From: Brucella pseudogrignonensis
GTDB lineage: Bacteria; Pseudomonadota; Alphaproteobacteria; Rhizobiales; Rhizobiaceae
Direction: 5' to 3'
DNA length: 64,000 nucleotides
NCBI RefSeq assembly: GCF_002252525.1
Contig: NZ_NNRM01000017.1
Span: 124,001-188,000 of the forward strand
The number at the start of each line of letters is the position of its first letter. Position 1 is the stretch's first letter. Below the pieces are notes generated by a model. The model was not told the DNA's origin. It saw only the letters and a program-made list of their open reading frames with translations, and did no database searches. A program made the translations under genes and the position numbers. Below are positions 1-8,705 of this stretch, one piece after another.

Positions 1-564
1 GACTATATCGAGCAGGCAATGACGCAATCCGGAATTGCTATGGCCAAACTTGATCGTGTGGCGGTCAATGTCGGTCCCGGTTCTTTTACCGGCGTGCGGA
101 TCGGGGTGTCGGCCGCACGCGGTTTTGCACTTGCACTTGATCGTCCGGCTCTTGGCGTGGGCGCGTTTGATGCACTTGCGTCTGAAATTGCGATAAGCCA
201 TCCGGGCCATCCGGTTCTGGTTTTGCTTGAAGCGCATCGTGGCGAGATTTACGCGCAGGCTTTTGGTGCTGACGCGGTGGCCATAACTGGCCCAATGGTG
301 TTGGCGCGTGAGGAAGCGCTGGCGCTTATTCAGCAGCAATCTTCCGAGACGATTCTGGCGGGTTCGGCTGCCGCTGCTCTCAATGAAACTCTTGCAGGTT
401 CTTTCAGTGTTGCGCGCGTTGAGCCGACAGCTCGCATAGGCACTTATGCAAAGCTTGCGGCCTTACACGAGCCGGGTGAGGCGCCTAAGCCGCTTTACAT
501 GCGTGGTCCCGATGTGAAGCCACAGACGGGTTTTGCACTGCCGCGCAAGGCAGGCGGGGAATAG
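1..564 (+). CDS. tsaB: TsaB, tRNA threonylcarbamoyladenosine (t6A) biosynthesis protein, 5' end missing
   Basis: The reading frame is already open at base 1, so the first codons lie outside the window; 187 residues remain. The motif NVGPGSFTGVRIG near the visible N-terminus is the signature of the inactive ASKHA-fold partner of TsaD. TsaB, TsaD and TsaE transfer threonylcarbamoyl to A37 of ANN-decoding tRNAs in the cytoplasm. Only the N-terminal half of the fold is well conserved, as usual. It is followed after 4 bases by rimI, a common alphaproteobacterial pairing. The ATG at base 19 is internal and is not the true start. Confidence 0.93.
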   Translation, partial: DYIEQAMTQSGIAMAKLDRVAVNVGPGSFTGVRIGVSAARGFALALDRPALGVGAFDALASEIAISHPGHPVLVLLEAHRGEIYAQAFGADAVAITGPMVLAREEALALIQQQSSETILAGSAAAALNETLAGSFSVARVEPTARIGTYAKLAALHEPGEAPKPLYMRGPDVKPQTGFALPRKAGGE

Positions 565-568
565 CGTC

Positions 569-1069
569 ATGATGAGCTTTGTGCTTGGACGCTTTGGCCG
601 CAGACCTGTTTCAATTGAGCCGCTTGGCGCGCAGGACAGCGGCGAAATTCAACGTATTCACGCGTTGGCCTTTCATCATGGCTGGAGCTCGGACGATTTC
701 CGTTCGCTGATTGCGCAGGATTCGGTATTCGGCTTCGTTGCGCGGCCTGAGGGTAAGCCCGGCAAGGCATGTGGCTTTGTGCTGGCGCGACTGGTTGCAG
801 GCGAAGCGGAAATTTTAACGATTGCGGTCTCTGATGAGGTGCGCAAGCAGGGTGTTGGACGCTCGCTGATGGATGCGGTGCTGCGTTATCTCTATCAGGA
901 ACGCGCAGATACGCTGTTTCTGGAGGTTGATGAAAACAATGTCGCGGCACTCGCATTGTATCGGCGCATGGGTTTCAACAAGGTCGGTGATCGTCCTGCT
1001 TATTATGAAACAGCCAATGGCCGCTCGTCGGCTTTCATTTTGCGACGCGATCTGGTGAGGCCACAATGA
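569..1069 (+). CDS. rimI: RimI-type ribosomal protein alanine N-acetyltransferase (GNAT)
   Basis: A 166-residue GNAT protein. The acetyl-CoA loop VRKQGVGRSL and the downstream EVDENNVAALALYRRMGF helix are the typical RimI motifs A and B. RimI acetylates the N-terminal alanine of ribosomal protein S18. I chose ATG at 569 because a GGCGGGGA ribosome site lies about 9 bases before it; a longer in-frame version would overlap tsaB. ATG at 572 is also possible. The stop overlaps the next start in an ATGA, indicating translational coupling. Position directly after tsaB supports RimI over a generic GNAT. Confidence 0.88.
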   Translation: MMSFVLGRFGRRPVSIEPLGAQDSGEIQRIHALAFHHGWSSDDFRSLIAQDSVFGFVARPEGKPGKACGFVLARLVAGEAEILTIAVSDEVRKQGVGRSLMDAVLRYLYQERADTLFLEVDENNVAALALYRRMGFNKVGDRPAYYETANGRSSAFILRRDLVRPQ

Positions 1070-1869
1070 TTGGTGCGATCCGCATCATTCTGGTTGTTGC
1101 GGCGATGGTGACGCTCAGCCTGTCGCTTATTCCCGTGCAGTATGTGTTTCTGAAACTGAAAAACACCTGGAAACGCCGCCTGCCGAATTTCTTTCATCGC
1201 ATTGTAGCGCGCCTTTTTGGCTTTCGGATCACGATTGTCGGAGAAATGCCGGAAGGCCGACCGCTGCTGCTGGTCGCCAATCACACATCATGGAGCGATA
1301 TTGTCGTTCTTTCGGCGACCGGGCAGGTGTCATTCATCGCCAAGTCCGAAGTTAAAAGCTGGCCGGTATTTGGATTCTTTGCAGTGCTGCAGCGCACTGT
1401 CTTCGTTGAGCGCGAACGGCGCGGCAAGACAGGCGAACAAACATCCGACATCGCCAGGCGTCTGGCTGATGGCGATGCCATGGTGCTGTTTCCCGAAGGC
1501 ACGACATCCGATGGCAATCGTGTATTGCCATTTAAAACCGCACTTTTTGGTGCTGCCCATGCAGCAATCCGCGAAGCGGGTGTGCCGGAAGTGATCGTGC
1601 AGCCGGTAGCAATTGCCTATACTGGTGTGCATGGCATGGCGATGGGCCGTTATCATCGCCCAATTGCCTCATGGCCGGGTGATGTTCAGTTGATGCCACA
1701 TCTCAAGGGCATTCTGCGCGAAGGTGCCATCGATGTTGAAGTGCGCTTCGGTGAGCCGATTGTGGTAACTGCCGATACGGATCGCAAAGCGCTTGCCCGC
1801 ACCATGGAAAACCGGGTGAGGGCACAGTTGCAAAGCTCGCTTTTGGGGCGCGAAGTCGCTGAAGATTAA
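1066..1869 (+). CDS. olsA: 1-acyl-glycerol-phosphate / lyso-ornithine-lipid acyltransferase (PlsC family, OlsA-like)
   Basis: A 267-residue PlsC-family acyltransferase with a hydrophobic N-terminal segment (residues about 5-28). Acyltransferase block I is NHTSWSD (72-78, catalytic H73 and D78), block II FVER (113-116) and block III FPEGTTSDG (142-150). Such enzymes acylate a lyso-lipid at the inner membrane. In Sinorhizobium the gene between this neighbourhood and miaB is, as I recall, olsA, which completes ornithine lipid; that is the reason for the symbol. The sequence alone cannot separate OlsA from PlsC, and some OlsA enzymes do both. Coupled to rimI by a 4-base overlap. Confidence 0.7.
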   Translation: MIGAIRIILVVAAMVTLSLSLIPVQYVFLKLKNTWKRRLPNFFHRIVARLFGFRITIVGEMPEGRPLLLVANHTSWSDIVVLSATGQVSFIAKSEVKSWPVFGFFAVLQRTVFVERERRGKTGEQTSDIARRLADGDAMVLFPEGTTSDGNRVLPFKTALFGAAHAAIREAGVPEVIVQPVAIAYTGVHGMAMGRYHRPIASWPGDVQLMPHLKGILREGAIDVEVRFGEPIVVTADTDRKALARTMENRVRAQLQSSLLGREVAED

Positions 1870-1871
1870 AG

Positions 1872-1972
1872 CATTTCCAGCAAAATTCCGAAGCGATTTG
1901 CGCGGGATAAGGCGATAAAAACAAAAAGATATAGTATTCCCTATGGTTCATTCTAAATAGGAAATGCTCTGA
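1872..1972. repeat. Dispersed intergenic element, copy A
   Basis: The olsA-miaB gap is largely filled by a non-coding block that starts catttccagcaaa and ends ggaaatgctct, so its ends are inverted. The block resembles bases 9978-10045 after metK in order and sequence: catttccagcaa, then gaagcg or cagcgg with ttttgc, then ggataa and a run of A. I read it as a small dispersed Brucellaceae repeat. Function is unknown; it may act as a transcript-end structure for olsA. Confidence 0.55.
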
Positions 1973-2025
1973 GAGCGTAAGTTTGTCGCCTTTTAATGCT
2001 GTGATAAAAACGCTAGATAGCCGCC

Positions 2026-3414
2026 ATGAGCGAAAACATGACCGATATTCAAAAAGCATCAGATGGCAGCAACACACGTAAGGTCTTTGTGAAGACCTAT
2101 GGTTGCCAGATGAATGTCTATGACAGCCAGCGCATGGCCGACAGCCTTGCACAGGAAGGCTATGTCACGACCGATACGCCGGATGATGCCGATTTGGTTC
2201 TGCTCAACACCTGCCATATTCGCGAAAAGGCATCGGAAAAGCTTTATTCAGCGCTGGGTCGCCTGCGCAAGATGGCTGATAAACGGGGACCAAATGGCAA
2301 GGAATTGACCATTGGTGTTGCCGGTTGCGTCGCACAGGCTGAAGGTCAGGAAATCCTGCGCCGTGCGCCGAATGTCGATCTGGTGATCGGACCTCAGACC
2401 TATCATCGTTTGCCGAATGCGCTTGCGCGCGTGCGTGGCGGCGAAAAAGTTGTCGAAACCGAATATGCCATCGAAGACAAGTTCGAACATCTGCCCGCAC
2501 CAAAGCGCGAAGAAACCCGCAAGCGTGGTGTCTCGGCTTTTCTGACGGTTCAGGAAGGTTGCGACAAGTTCTGTACGTTCTGCGTAGTGCCCTATACGCG
2601 TGGTTCGGAAGTCTCGCGCAGTGTTGCGCAGATTGTTGCTGAAGCAGAACGCCTTGCCGATAGCGGCGTGCGCGAACTCACGCTTTTGGGTCAGAACGTC
2701 AATGCATGGCATGGCGAAGGTGATGATGGTCGCGAATGGGGGCTTGGTGAGCTTTTGTTCCGCCTTGCACGCATCCCCGGTGTGGCGCGTCTTCGTTATA
2801 CGACCAGCCATCCGCGTGACATGGACGACACGCTGATTACAGCACATCGCGATCTTCGTCAGCTGATGCCTTACCTGCATCTGCCGGTTCAGGCGGGTTC
2901 GGATCGCATTCTCAAAGCCATGAACCGTCGTCACAAGGCTGATGAATATATCCGCCTTGTCGAGCGTATCCGTGAAGTGCGTCCGGATATGGCGCTATCG
3001 GGTGATTTTATCGTCGGCTTCCCCGGCGAAACTGATCAGGATTTCGAAGATACGATGCGTCTGGTGCGTGAAGTGCATTATGCGCAGGCTTATTCGTTCA
3101 AATATTCGCCGCGTCCCGGCACACCGGGGGCAGATCTTCCCGACCATGTGGAAGAAGCAGTCAAGGATGAACGCCTGCAACGACTTCAGATACTGTTGAA
3201 TGAACAGCAATATGCGTTTCAGGATTCGCTCGTTGGCCGTGAAATGGATGTACTTCTGGAAAAGAAGGGCCGTTTCGACCGTCAGATGGTTGGTCGTTCG
3301 CCATGGCTTCTGCCTGCGATCATCGATGACAATGAAGATCAGGTCGGTGAAATCATCCGCGTAAAAATTACGGGGACTGGCACCAATAGTCTTATTGCGC
3401 AAAAGCTTGTCTAA
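2026..3414 (+). CDS. miaB: MiaB, tRNA-2-methylthio-N6-isopentenyladenosine synthase
   Basis: A 462-residue radical-SAM methylthiotransferase. The N-terminal UPF0004 domain carries cluster cysteines C27 (TYGCQMN), C63 (NTCHIR) and C101 (AGCVAQ). The radical SAM CxxxCxxC motif is C179-C183-C186. A C-terminal TRAM domain (about 380-445) ends the protein. It adds the methylthio group to i6A37 of tRNAs reading UNN codons, using two 4Fe-4S clusters. The N-terminal [15 protein letters not shown] segment and the overall length fit MiaB rather than RimO or MtaB. A second in-frame ATG at 2038 is a possible alternative start. Confidence 0.97.
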   Translation: MSENMTDIQKASDGSNTRKVFVKTYGCQMNVYDSQRMADSLAQEGYVTTDTPDDADLVLLNTCHIREKASEKLYSALGRLRKMADKRGPNGKELTIGVAGCVAQAEGQEILRRAPNVDLVIGPQTYHRLPNALARVRGGEKVVETEYAIEDKFEHLPAPKREETRKRGVSAFLTVQEGCDKFCTFCVVPYTRGSEVSRSVAQIVAEAERLADSGVRELTLLGQNVNAWHGEGDDGREWGLGELLFRLARIPGVARLRYTTSHPRDMDDTLITAHRDLRQLMPYLHLPVQAGSDRILKAMNRRHKADEYIRLVERIREVRPDMALSGDFIVGFPGETDQDFEDTMRLVREVHYAQAYSFKYSPRPGTPGADLPDHVEEAVKDERLQRLQILLNEQQYAFQDSLVGREMDVLLEKKGRFDRQMVGRSPWLLPAIIDDNEDQVGEIIRVKITGTGTNSLIAQKLV

Positions 3415-3509
3415 GCGCATGATGTCATTCAGGCAGTAGTCGCGGTGTCTCGAGTTTCGTACCGAACATTCTGCCGGTACTGCGATTGCAATGCGTGAAC
3501 CTTAGGGAG

Positions 3510-4601
3510 ATGCGGTTGAGCGCTACGGAAAAGTTAAAGCCTGCCAAGCCAACCATTCAAACGCAAAACAGCCCGACTATAACCCCGGTTACAAGTTCAG
3601 CTTCTGGGGCCTCCGATATGGCTCATATCGTCCTCACATTCGACAATAACCGTCTTGCAAGTGCGCTTTACGGCCAGTTCGATGAGAACTTGGCGCGTAT
3701 CGAGGAGAAGCTCGGTGTCGATGTGCGTTCAAAGGGCAATCAGCTTTCGATTCGTGGAGAACCCACCGCCACCGAACAGGCACGGCGTGCGTTGGATAAT
3801 CTCTATGAAACTCTGCAAAAGGGCCATGAACTTGGACCGTCAGATGTTGATGGTGCTCTTCGCATGGCGATTGCTGCCGACGATCAGCTGACACTGCCAA
3901 CCCTTGAAAACAAGGGCAAGCTTTCGTCGGCGCAGATATCCACCCGCAAGAAGACGATCTTTGCCCGCACGCCGGTTCAAGACGCTTATATGCGTGCCTT
4001 GGAACGTTCGGAGCTGGTTTTTGGCGTTGGTCCTGCGGGTACGGGTAAAACCTACTTGGCGGTTGCCCATGCTGCCATGTTGCTTGAGCGCGGTCTTGTG
4101 GAGCGCATTATTCTGTCTCGTCCGGCTGTTGAAGCAGGCGAGCGTCTCGGCTTTCTGCCCGGCGACATGAAGGAAAAGGTCGATCCTTACCTTCGCCCGC
4201 TTTATGACGCGCTTTACGACATGATGCCTGCGGAAAAAGTCGAACGCGCTATTACAGCTGGCGTGATTGAAATCGCTCCGCTTGCCTTTATGCGTGGCCG
4301 CACGCTTGCGCATTCGGCCGTCATTCTCGATGAAGCGCAGAACACGACATCCATGCAGATGAAGATGTTTCTGACACGTCTTGGTGAAGGTTCGCGCATG
4401 ATGGTCAATGGCGATCCAAGCCAGATCGATCTTCCGCCCGGCCAGAAATCCGGTCTCGTTGAGGCGCTTCGAGTTCTCGAAGGTGTGGATTCTGTGGTCA
4501 AGGTGCGCTTTACCGAGAAGGATGTTGTGCGCCATCCGTTGGTGGCTGCAATTGTCGGCGCTTACGACAATGATGCAAAAAAGCACGCACGGTCAGAATG
4601 A
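3510..4601 (+). CDS. ybeZ: PhoH-like ATPase (YbeZ)
   Basis: A PhoH family P-loop ATPase of 363 residues from ATG 3510. An N-terminal KH-like region (LTFDNNRLASALYG onward) precedes the PhoH domain with Walker A GPAGTGKT (about 174-181) and Walker B VILDEAQN. YbeZ is a probable RNA-dependent ATPase that works with the rRNA maturase YbeY. The open frame extends upstream to a TTG at 3486. An AGGGAG at 3504-3509 sits 6 bases before TTG 3516, which is therefore a serious alternative start. Followed by ybeY, corC and lnt, the conserved ybeZ-ybeY-corC-lnt order of Proteobacteria. Confidence 0.93.
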   Translation: MRLSATEKLKPAKPTIQTQNSPTITPVTSSASGASDMAHIVLTFDNNRLASALYGQFDENLARIEEKLGVDVRSKGNQLSIRGEPTATEQARRALDNLYETLQKGHELGPSDVDGALRMAIAADDQLTLPTLENKGKLSSAQISTRKKTIFARTPVQDAYMRALERSELVFGVGPAGTGKTYLAVAHAAMLLERGLVERIILSRPAVEAGERLGFLPGDMKEKVDPYLRPLYDALYDMMPAEKVERAITAGVIEIAPLAFMRGRTLAHSAVILDEAQNTTSMQMKMFLTRLGEGSRMMVNGDPSQIDLPPGQKSGLVEALRVLEGVDSVVKVRFTEKDVVRHPLVAAIVGAYDNDAKKHARSE

Positions 4602-4651
4602 TTGAAGATTAGTCTTGCATTCCTGTGAGACAATGACGATCTAAAAATATT

Positions 4652-4680
4652 ACGTCCGCTTTCAGGCGGACGTCTCTTTT
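4652..4680 (+). terminator. Hairpin with T-run between ybeZ and ybeY
   Basis: An 8-bp perfect stem (acgtccgc with gcggacgt, loop 4660-4665) is followed by ctctttt. It has the form of an intrinsic terminator or attenuator. It lies between two genes that usually share an operon, so it may be partial or regulated. Confidence 0.6.
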
Positions 4681-4728
4681 AACAACTGGAAGGATAGAGC
4701 GGCTGTTTCATCGCAAGCCGCGACAGAA

Positions 4729-5235
4729 GTGTCAGACAACGCGATCCAAATCGATATTATGATCGAAGCCGGCAACTGGCCGGATGAAACAGTCCTTGAA
4801 GGGCTTGTGAAACGCTCCGTTGAGGCGGCCTGGGATAATCTCCGGTTGAAGCCTGCAGAGAGCGAACTCAGTCTGGTTTTTACAGACGATGCTTCAATCC
4901 GGAAGATCAATGCCGAGTGGCGTAACAAGGACAAGCCGACCAACGTGCTGTCCTTCCCAGCTTACCCTGTAAAGGCTGGCGAGCAGCCTGGCCCGATGCT
5001 TGGCGATATTATCGTCGCACGGGAAACGGTGGAACGCGAAGCTCTCGAAGAGGGCAAGCCACTCGATAACCATCTTTCCCATCTCGTGGTGCATGGCTTT
5101 TTGCATCTTTTGGGGTACGATCACGAGACGGAAGAGGAGGCCGAGGAGATGGAACGCCGTGAGCGCGAAATCCTTCATGCTCTTGCCATCCCTGACCCTT
5201 ATGCTGTATCCGATTTAAACGTTGAAACAGATTGA
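4729..5235 (+). CDS. ybeY: YbeY, endoribonuclease / rRNA maturation factor
   Basis: A 168-residue UPF0054 metalloprotein. The zinc motif HxxxHxxxxxH is complete: [16 protein letters not shown] with ligands H122, H126 and H132, and the conserved GDIIVA strand precedes it. YbeY is a single-strand endoribonuclease needed for 16S rRNA 3'-end maturation, 70S quality control and small-RNA metabolism. The start is GTG 4729, preceded by a poor ribosome site; ATG 4759 is the next in-frame choice but would cut the first strand. The stop ends 2 bases before corC. Confidence 0.95.
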   Translation: MSDNAIQIDIMIEAGNWPDETVLEGLVKRSVEAAWDNLRLKPAESELSLVFTDDASIRKINAEWRNKDKPTNVLSFPAYPVKAGEQPGPMLGDIIVARETVEREALEEGKPLDNHLSHLVVHGFLHLLGYDHETEEEAEEMERREREILHALAIPDPYAVSDLNVETD

Positions 5236-5237
5236 TC

Positions 5238-6353
5238 ATGGCTGACCAAAACAATTCCTCGACCGCTGGCGATAGCCGAAGCGACACACAAGACGCCGAA
5301 GGGCAAAGTACGCAGCGCTCACAATCGAGCGAAAAGCGTTCCCTGCTGGCAAATATTTTCCCGTTCATGCGTTCGCGCCAGTCATCTTCCTTGCGTGAAG
5401 ATTTGGCTGATGCGCTTTCAAGCACCGAAAGCGAACAGGATTCCGCTTTCTCGCCTGAAGAAAAGGCTATGCTTCATAACATTCTGCGCCTGCGTGAAAT
5501 CCGCGTCGAAGACGTGATGATTCCGCGTGCTGATGTCGTGGCCGTTGAAATCTCCACGCCTCTTTGGGAAGTGCTCGAACTGTTCGAAAGCTCGGGCCAT
5601 TCGCGTATGCCGGTTTATGCCGAAACGCTGGATGATCCGCGCGGCATGATCCATATCCGCGATGTTCTTAATTATATCACCAAGCAGGCCCGTCAGAAGA
5701 CGACCCGCCGAACGACCGCGCGCAAGACTGCAGAGACGAGTGCTGCCAAGTTTGACATGGGCCGGATCGATCTTACTAAGACGATTGGTGAACTTAATCT
5801 GATGCGTAAGGTTTTGTTCGTACCGCCATCGATGATGGCAAGCGGACTGATGGCGCGTATGCAGGCAACCCATATCCAGATGGCGCTGGTCATCGATGAA
5901 TATGGTGGCACTGACGGTCTGGCTTCGCTGGAAGATATTGTCGAAATGGTTGTCGGCGATATTGAAGACGAGCATGACGACGAAGAAATCATGATCGCCG
6001 AAGAAGCAGACGGCGTTTTTGTTGTTGATGCTCGTGCTGATCTTGAGGAGCTGACTCAGAAGATCGGCCCTTCCTTTGAAGTGGGCGAGCATGGCGAGGA
6101 TGTCGACACCGTCGGCGGCCTTATCTTCTCTGTTCTCGGACGCATTCCGGTACGCGGCGAAGTGGTTCAGGCAATTCCGGGATATGAGTTCCATGTGCTG
6201 GAAGTTGACCCGCGTCGTGTGAAGCGGGTTCGTATTGTACCTCTTTCAGAAGCTGATCGTCGCCGACAGTTGCGTGCCGTAACCACACCCAAGACGGATG
6301 AAGGCGTTTCCGATAGCACGCCAGAAACAACGGAAGCGTCCAAAGAGGCCTGA
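5238..6353 (+). CDS. corC: CorC/TlyC family CBS-domain protein (hemolysin-like)
   Basis: A 371-residue cytosolic CorC/HlyC protein without a DUF21 membrane domain. A charged N-terminal linker is followed by two CBS modules (about 90-215, with EIRVEDVMIPRADV and MALVIDEYGGTDG) and a C-terminal transporter-associated CorC_HlyC domain (about 260-350). Homologues are linked to magnesium/cobalt efflux; older hemolysin names are not supported by mechanism. ATG 5238 is used rather than TTG 5232. It starts 2 bases after ybeY and overlaps lnt by 1 base, so it belongs to the same operon. Confidence 0.9.
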   Translation: MADQNNSSTAGDSRSDTQDAEGQSTQRSQSSEKRSLLANIFPFMRSRQSSSLREDLADALSSTESEQDSAFSPEEKAMLHNILRLREIRVEDVMIPRADVVAVEISTPLWEVLELFESSGHSRMPVYAETLDDPRGMIHIRDVLNYITKQARQKTTRRTTARKTAETSAAKFDMGRIDLTKTIGELNLMRKVLFVPPSMMASGLMARMQATHIQMALVIDEYGGTDGLASLEDIVEMVVGDIEDEHDDEEIMIAEEADGVFVVDARADLEELTQKIGPSFEVGEHGEDVDTVGGLIFSVLGRIPVRGEVVQAIPGYEFHVLEVDPRRVKRVRIVPLSEADRRRQLRAVTTPKTDEGVSDSTPETTEASKEA

Positions 6354-7948
6354 TGATCAAGGGGCTTGCGGGGAAATTAGCGTCTTTAAGCGGCTGGCGT
6401 CGAGCATTGGTTGCTTTTATCAGCGGCGCCATTGCGACGCTGACGCAGCCTCCCTTTGATGTTTTCATCGCAGGCTTTATCGCCTTCCCTCTACTTGTCT
6501 GGCTGATGGATGGTGCTGTTCCCGACGCGAACAAAGGCCCGATCAAACGCTTTTTCCCGGTTGGCCTCATCGGCTGGTGGTTTGGCTTCGGCTATTTCGT
6601 GTCCGGTCTCTGGTGGATCGGGTCGGCCCTTCTCGTTGATGCGCGACAGTTTGCCTGGGCCATACCACTTGCCGTTTTAGGCCTTCCGGCGTTTCTTGCC
6701 ATTTTTTACGGACTGGCTGCGATGATCGCGCGGCTTTTCTGGTCCGATGGTATGGGGCGTATTTTCGCTGTCGCACTTGGCTTCGGCTTTACCGAATGGT
6801 TGCGAACCTTTGTTTTCACAGGTTTCCCGTGGAATGCATTGGGCTATGCCGCGATGCCGACACCGATGATGATGCAATCGGTCGAGATCATCGGTCTTGT
6901 TGGCATGAGTGCGCTTGCAGCGCTTGTTTTTTCTGCACCGGCGCTACTCAGCGGCGGGAAACTGGCAAAGACGGGCATGGGGCTGGCAGCACTGCTTGTG
7001 GCCGCTCATATCGGCTTCGGCTTCTGGGTCCTGTCAAACGCGCCTGCACTCGACACAGACCGCACAACGCTTTCGATCCGCATTGTGCAGCCTTCCATTT
7101 CGCAAAGCCTGAAGTGGGACAACAACGAGCGCCGCGCAATTTTCGACAAATTCATTGCGATGACCGAACAGGCGCCAAAAAACGGCAATCCAAGGCCGGA
7201 TGTCGTGATCTGGCCGGAAACTGCGGTTCCCTATATTCTGTCATCGACACCAGAGGCGCTCGCGCGTATCGCCGATGTGGTCGGTGACGATCAGGTTTTG
7301 CTGACGGGTGCCGTGCGCGAAGAACTCGTGCCGCGCCGCGACCCGCGTTATTATAATTCGATCCTGACGATCAACGGCGACGGAAAAATCATCGATTACA
7401 CTGACAAAGTGCATCTTGTTCCATTTGGTGAATATTTGCCATTTGAGCAGATTTTGCGCAGTTTAGGTCTTCAGGAAATCGTGGAGATGCCAGGCGGCTT
7501 TACCGCCGCAAAGGCGCGCCACGCCATCAACGTAATGGAAGGCCAGACCTTCCTGCCGCTCATTTGTTATGAAGCAATTTTCCCTGACGAGCTTTCCTAT
7601 ACTGGACGCAAGGTGACTGCGATCGTCAATGTTACCAATGATGCCTGGTATGGCGACACGCCGGGACCTTACCAGCATTTCCGACAGGCACAGGTGCGTT
7701 CGGTTGAACAAGGCCTTCCGTTGGTGCGTGCAGCAAATAATGGTATTTCAGCAGTCGTCGATGCCTATGGTCGAATCATAGAGCAACTTCCACTCGACGC
7801 CGTTGGCGTCATAGATGCTCATCTTCCCGAAGAACGTGTCCCATTTTGGGGCAATGCACCCGGTGGTAAGCAGGCTCTTTCTATCCTGTTAACCTTACTC
7901 GCCGTATGCGTGTGCATGCGGCTGCCAATTGGCAGGCGTTTTCATTGA
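6353..7948 (+). CDS. lnt: Apolipoprotein N-acyltransferase Lnt
   Basis: A 531-residue inner-membrane enzyme that adds the third acyl chain to the N-terminal cysteine of lipoproteins. About six to seven hydrophobic segments fill residues 18-230 and a nitrilase-like periplasmic domain follows. The catalytic triad is visible: E289 (VIWPETAVPY), K352 (DKVHLVPFGEYLP) and C405 (LPLICYEAIFPD). A final hydrophobic segment lies near the C-terminus (about 508-525). The start overlaps the corC stop by one base. Confidence 0.96.
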   Translation: MIKGLAGKLASLSGWRRALVAFISGAIATLTQPPFDVFIAGFIAFPLLVWLMDGAVPDANKGPIKRFFPVGLIGWWFGFGYFVSGLWWIGSALLVDARQFAWAIPLAVLGLPAFLAIFYGLAAMIARLFWSDGMGRIFAVALGFGFTEWLRTFVFTGFPWNALGYAAMPTPMMMQSVEIIGLVGMSALAALVFSAPALLSGGKLAKTGMGLAALLVAAHIGFGFWVLSNAPALDTDRTTLSIRIVQPSISQSLKWDNNERRAIFDKFIAMTEQAPKNGNPRPDVVIWPETAVPYILSSTPEALARIADVVGDDQVLLTGAVREELVPRRDPRYYNSILTINGDGKIIDYTDKVHLVPFGEYLPFEQILRSLGLQEIVEMPGGFTAAKARHAINVMEGQTFLPLICYEAIFPDELSYTGRKVTAIVNVTNDAWYGDTPGPYQHFRQAQVRSVEQGLPLVRAANNGISAVVDAYGRIIEQLPLDAVGVIDAHLPEERVPFWGNAPGGKQALSILLTLLAVCVCMRLPIGRRFH

Positions 7949-8093
7949 CACGACAATTTTGTTAAGCTGTTATGGTCACGCGGTGACGGTTTCTTGCGCA
8001 AACCTGTCAGACTACCTCCCACAATGAATTTTATCGCTGTTCAGATGAACAGGACATGAATGAAAGCTCGCAGTTGCGAGGAGTGAAAGCTGT

Positions 8094-8507
8094 ATGATTG
8101 AGAATAAAAAGAAACCCAACCCCATCGACGTGCATGTTGGCAGCCGCATCCGCCTTCGCCGCAATATGCTGGGTCTCAGTCAGGAAAAATTAGGCGAAAG
8201 CCTCGGCATCACTTTCCAGCAGATCCAGAAATACGAAAAAGGCACCAATCGCGTCGGTGCAAGCAGACTTCAGGCTATTTCTTCTATCCTTACCGTTCCT
8301 GTTTCTTTCTTTTTTGAAGACGCGCCTGGTTCCAGTGCGACAACGCCCGCTGGCTTTGCCGAGGACAATGAAGCGACTTACGTCGTTGATTTTCTCAATT
8401 CGAACGAAGGTGTGCAGCTAACGCGCGCATTTACCAAGATTTCGGATCCTAAAGTACGTCGTAAAATCATTGATCTTGTGAAGTCTCTCGCTGCAGAAGG
8501 CGAATAA
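8094..8507 (+). CDS. XRE-family helix-turn-helix regulator (PraR-like)
   Basis: A 137-residue protein with an HTH_3 domain at residues 17-72 (GSRIRLRRNMLGLSQEKLGE, then the recognition part FQQIQKYEKGTNRV). A C-terminal tail of about 65 residues ends in a conserved helix, KVRRKIIDLVKSLA. Rhizobiales carry a close single-domain regulator of this type just before metK, and PraR of rhizobia, a repressor of adhesion and surface genes, has this size and sequence style. Identification as PraR is inferred from memory, so no symbol is given. It stands alone between lnt and metK, with a hairpin after it. Confidence 0.85.
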   Translation: MIENKKKPNPIDVHVGSRIRLRRNMLGLSQEKLGESLGITFQQIQKYEKGTNRVGASRLQAISSILTVPVSFFFEDAPGSSATTPAGFAEDNEATYVVDFLNSNEGVQLTRAFTKISDPKVRRKIIDLVKSLAAEGE

Positions 8508-8531
8508 GGCGTAATTTGTTCACAAAAGCGT

Positions 8532-8556
8532 ATGCCGGGAGGATTTTTTCCGGCAT
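8532..8556 (+). terminator. Hairpin after the HTH regulator gene
   Basis: Stem atgccggga with ttccggcat (8532-8540 and 8548-8556, one wobble pair); the T-run is in the loop rather than after the stem. It probably marks the 3' end of the regulator transcript but is not a canonical terminator. Confidence 0.4.
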
Positions 8557-8581
8557 CGCGGTGTTGCAACAAGAATATGCA

Positions 8582-8648
8582 TTGACGGTCCAATCCCAAC
8601 TTCGCTAACACATTGATGTGCCCGGAACGTAATGAAACAGTTCCGGGC
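8582..8648 (+). promoter_or_regulatory. Candidate metK promoter and 5'-leader hairpin
   Basis: A TTGACG hexamer (8582-8587) with a weak -10 candidate CTAACA 17 bases on (8605-8610) would start transcription near 8617. A perfect 9-bp stem follows at once: gcccggaac (8620-8628) with gttccgggc (8640-8648) around an 11-base loop. It does not match the SAM-II, SAM-V or SAM/SAH riboswitch features I know, so it is listed only as a structured leader or operator. Confidence 0.4.
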
Positions 8649-8705
8649 GCTACTGTGTTTCCATGGCGGACATTCGTTCCGTTGGATTTTCAAGAGGGGT
8701 TACCC

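Noticed and set aside
5238-6353. Hemolysin (TlyC) as a toxin or virulence factor
   Set aside because: The CBS plus CorC_HlyC domain layout and the ybeY/lnt operon context fit a housekeeping metal-related protein; the hemolysin name is historical.
8620-8648. metK leader hairpin as a SAM riboswitch
   Set aside because: Only a simple stem-loop is visible; the pseudoknot and conserved loops of SAM-II, SAM-V or SAM/SAH classes could not be found by eye.
8613-8705. N-terminal extension of metK from ATG 8613
   Set aside because: The extra 31 residues cover the leader hairpin, are not conserved in MetK, and the GTG at 8706 has a good ribosome site.
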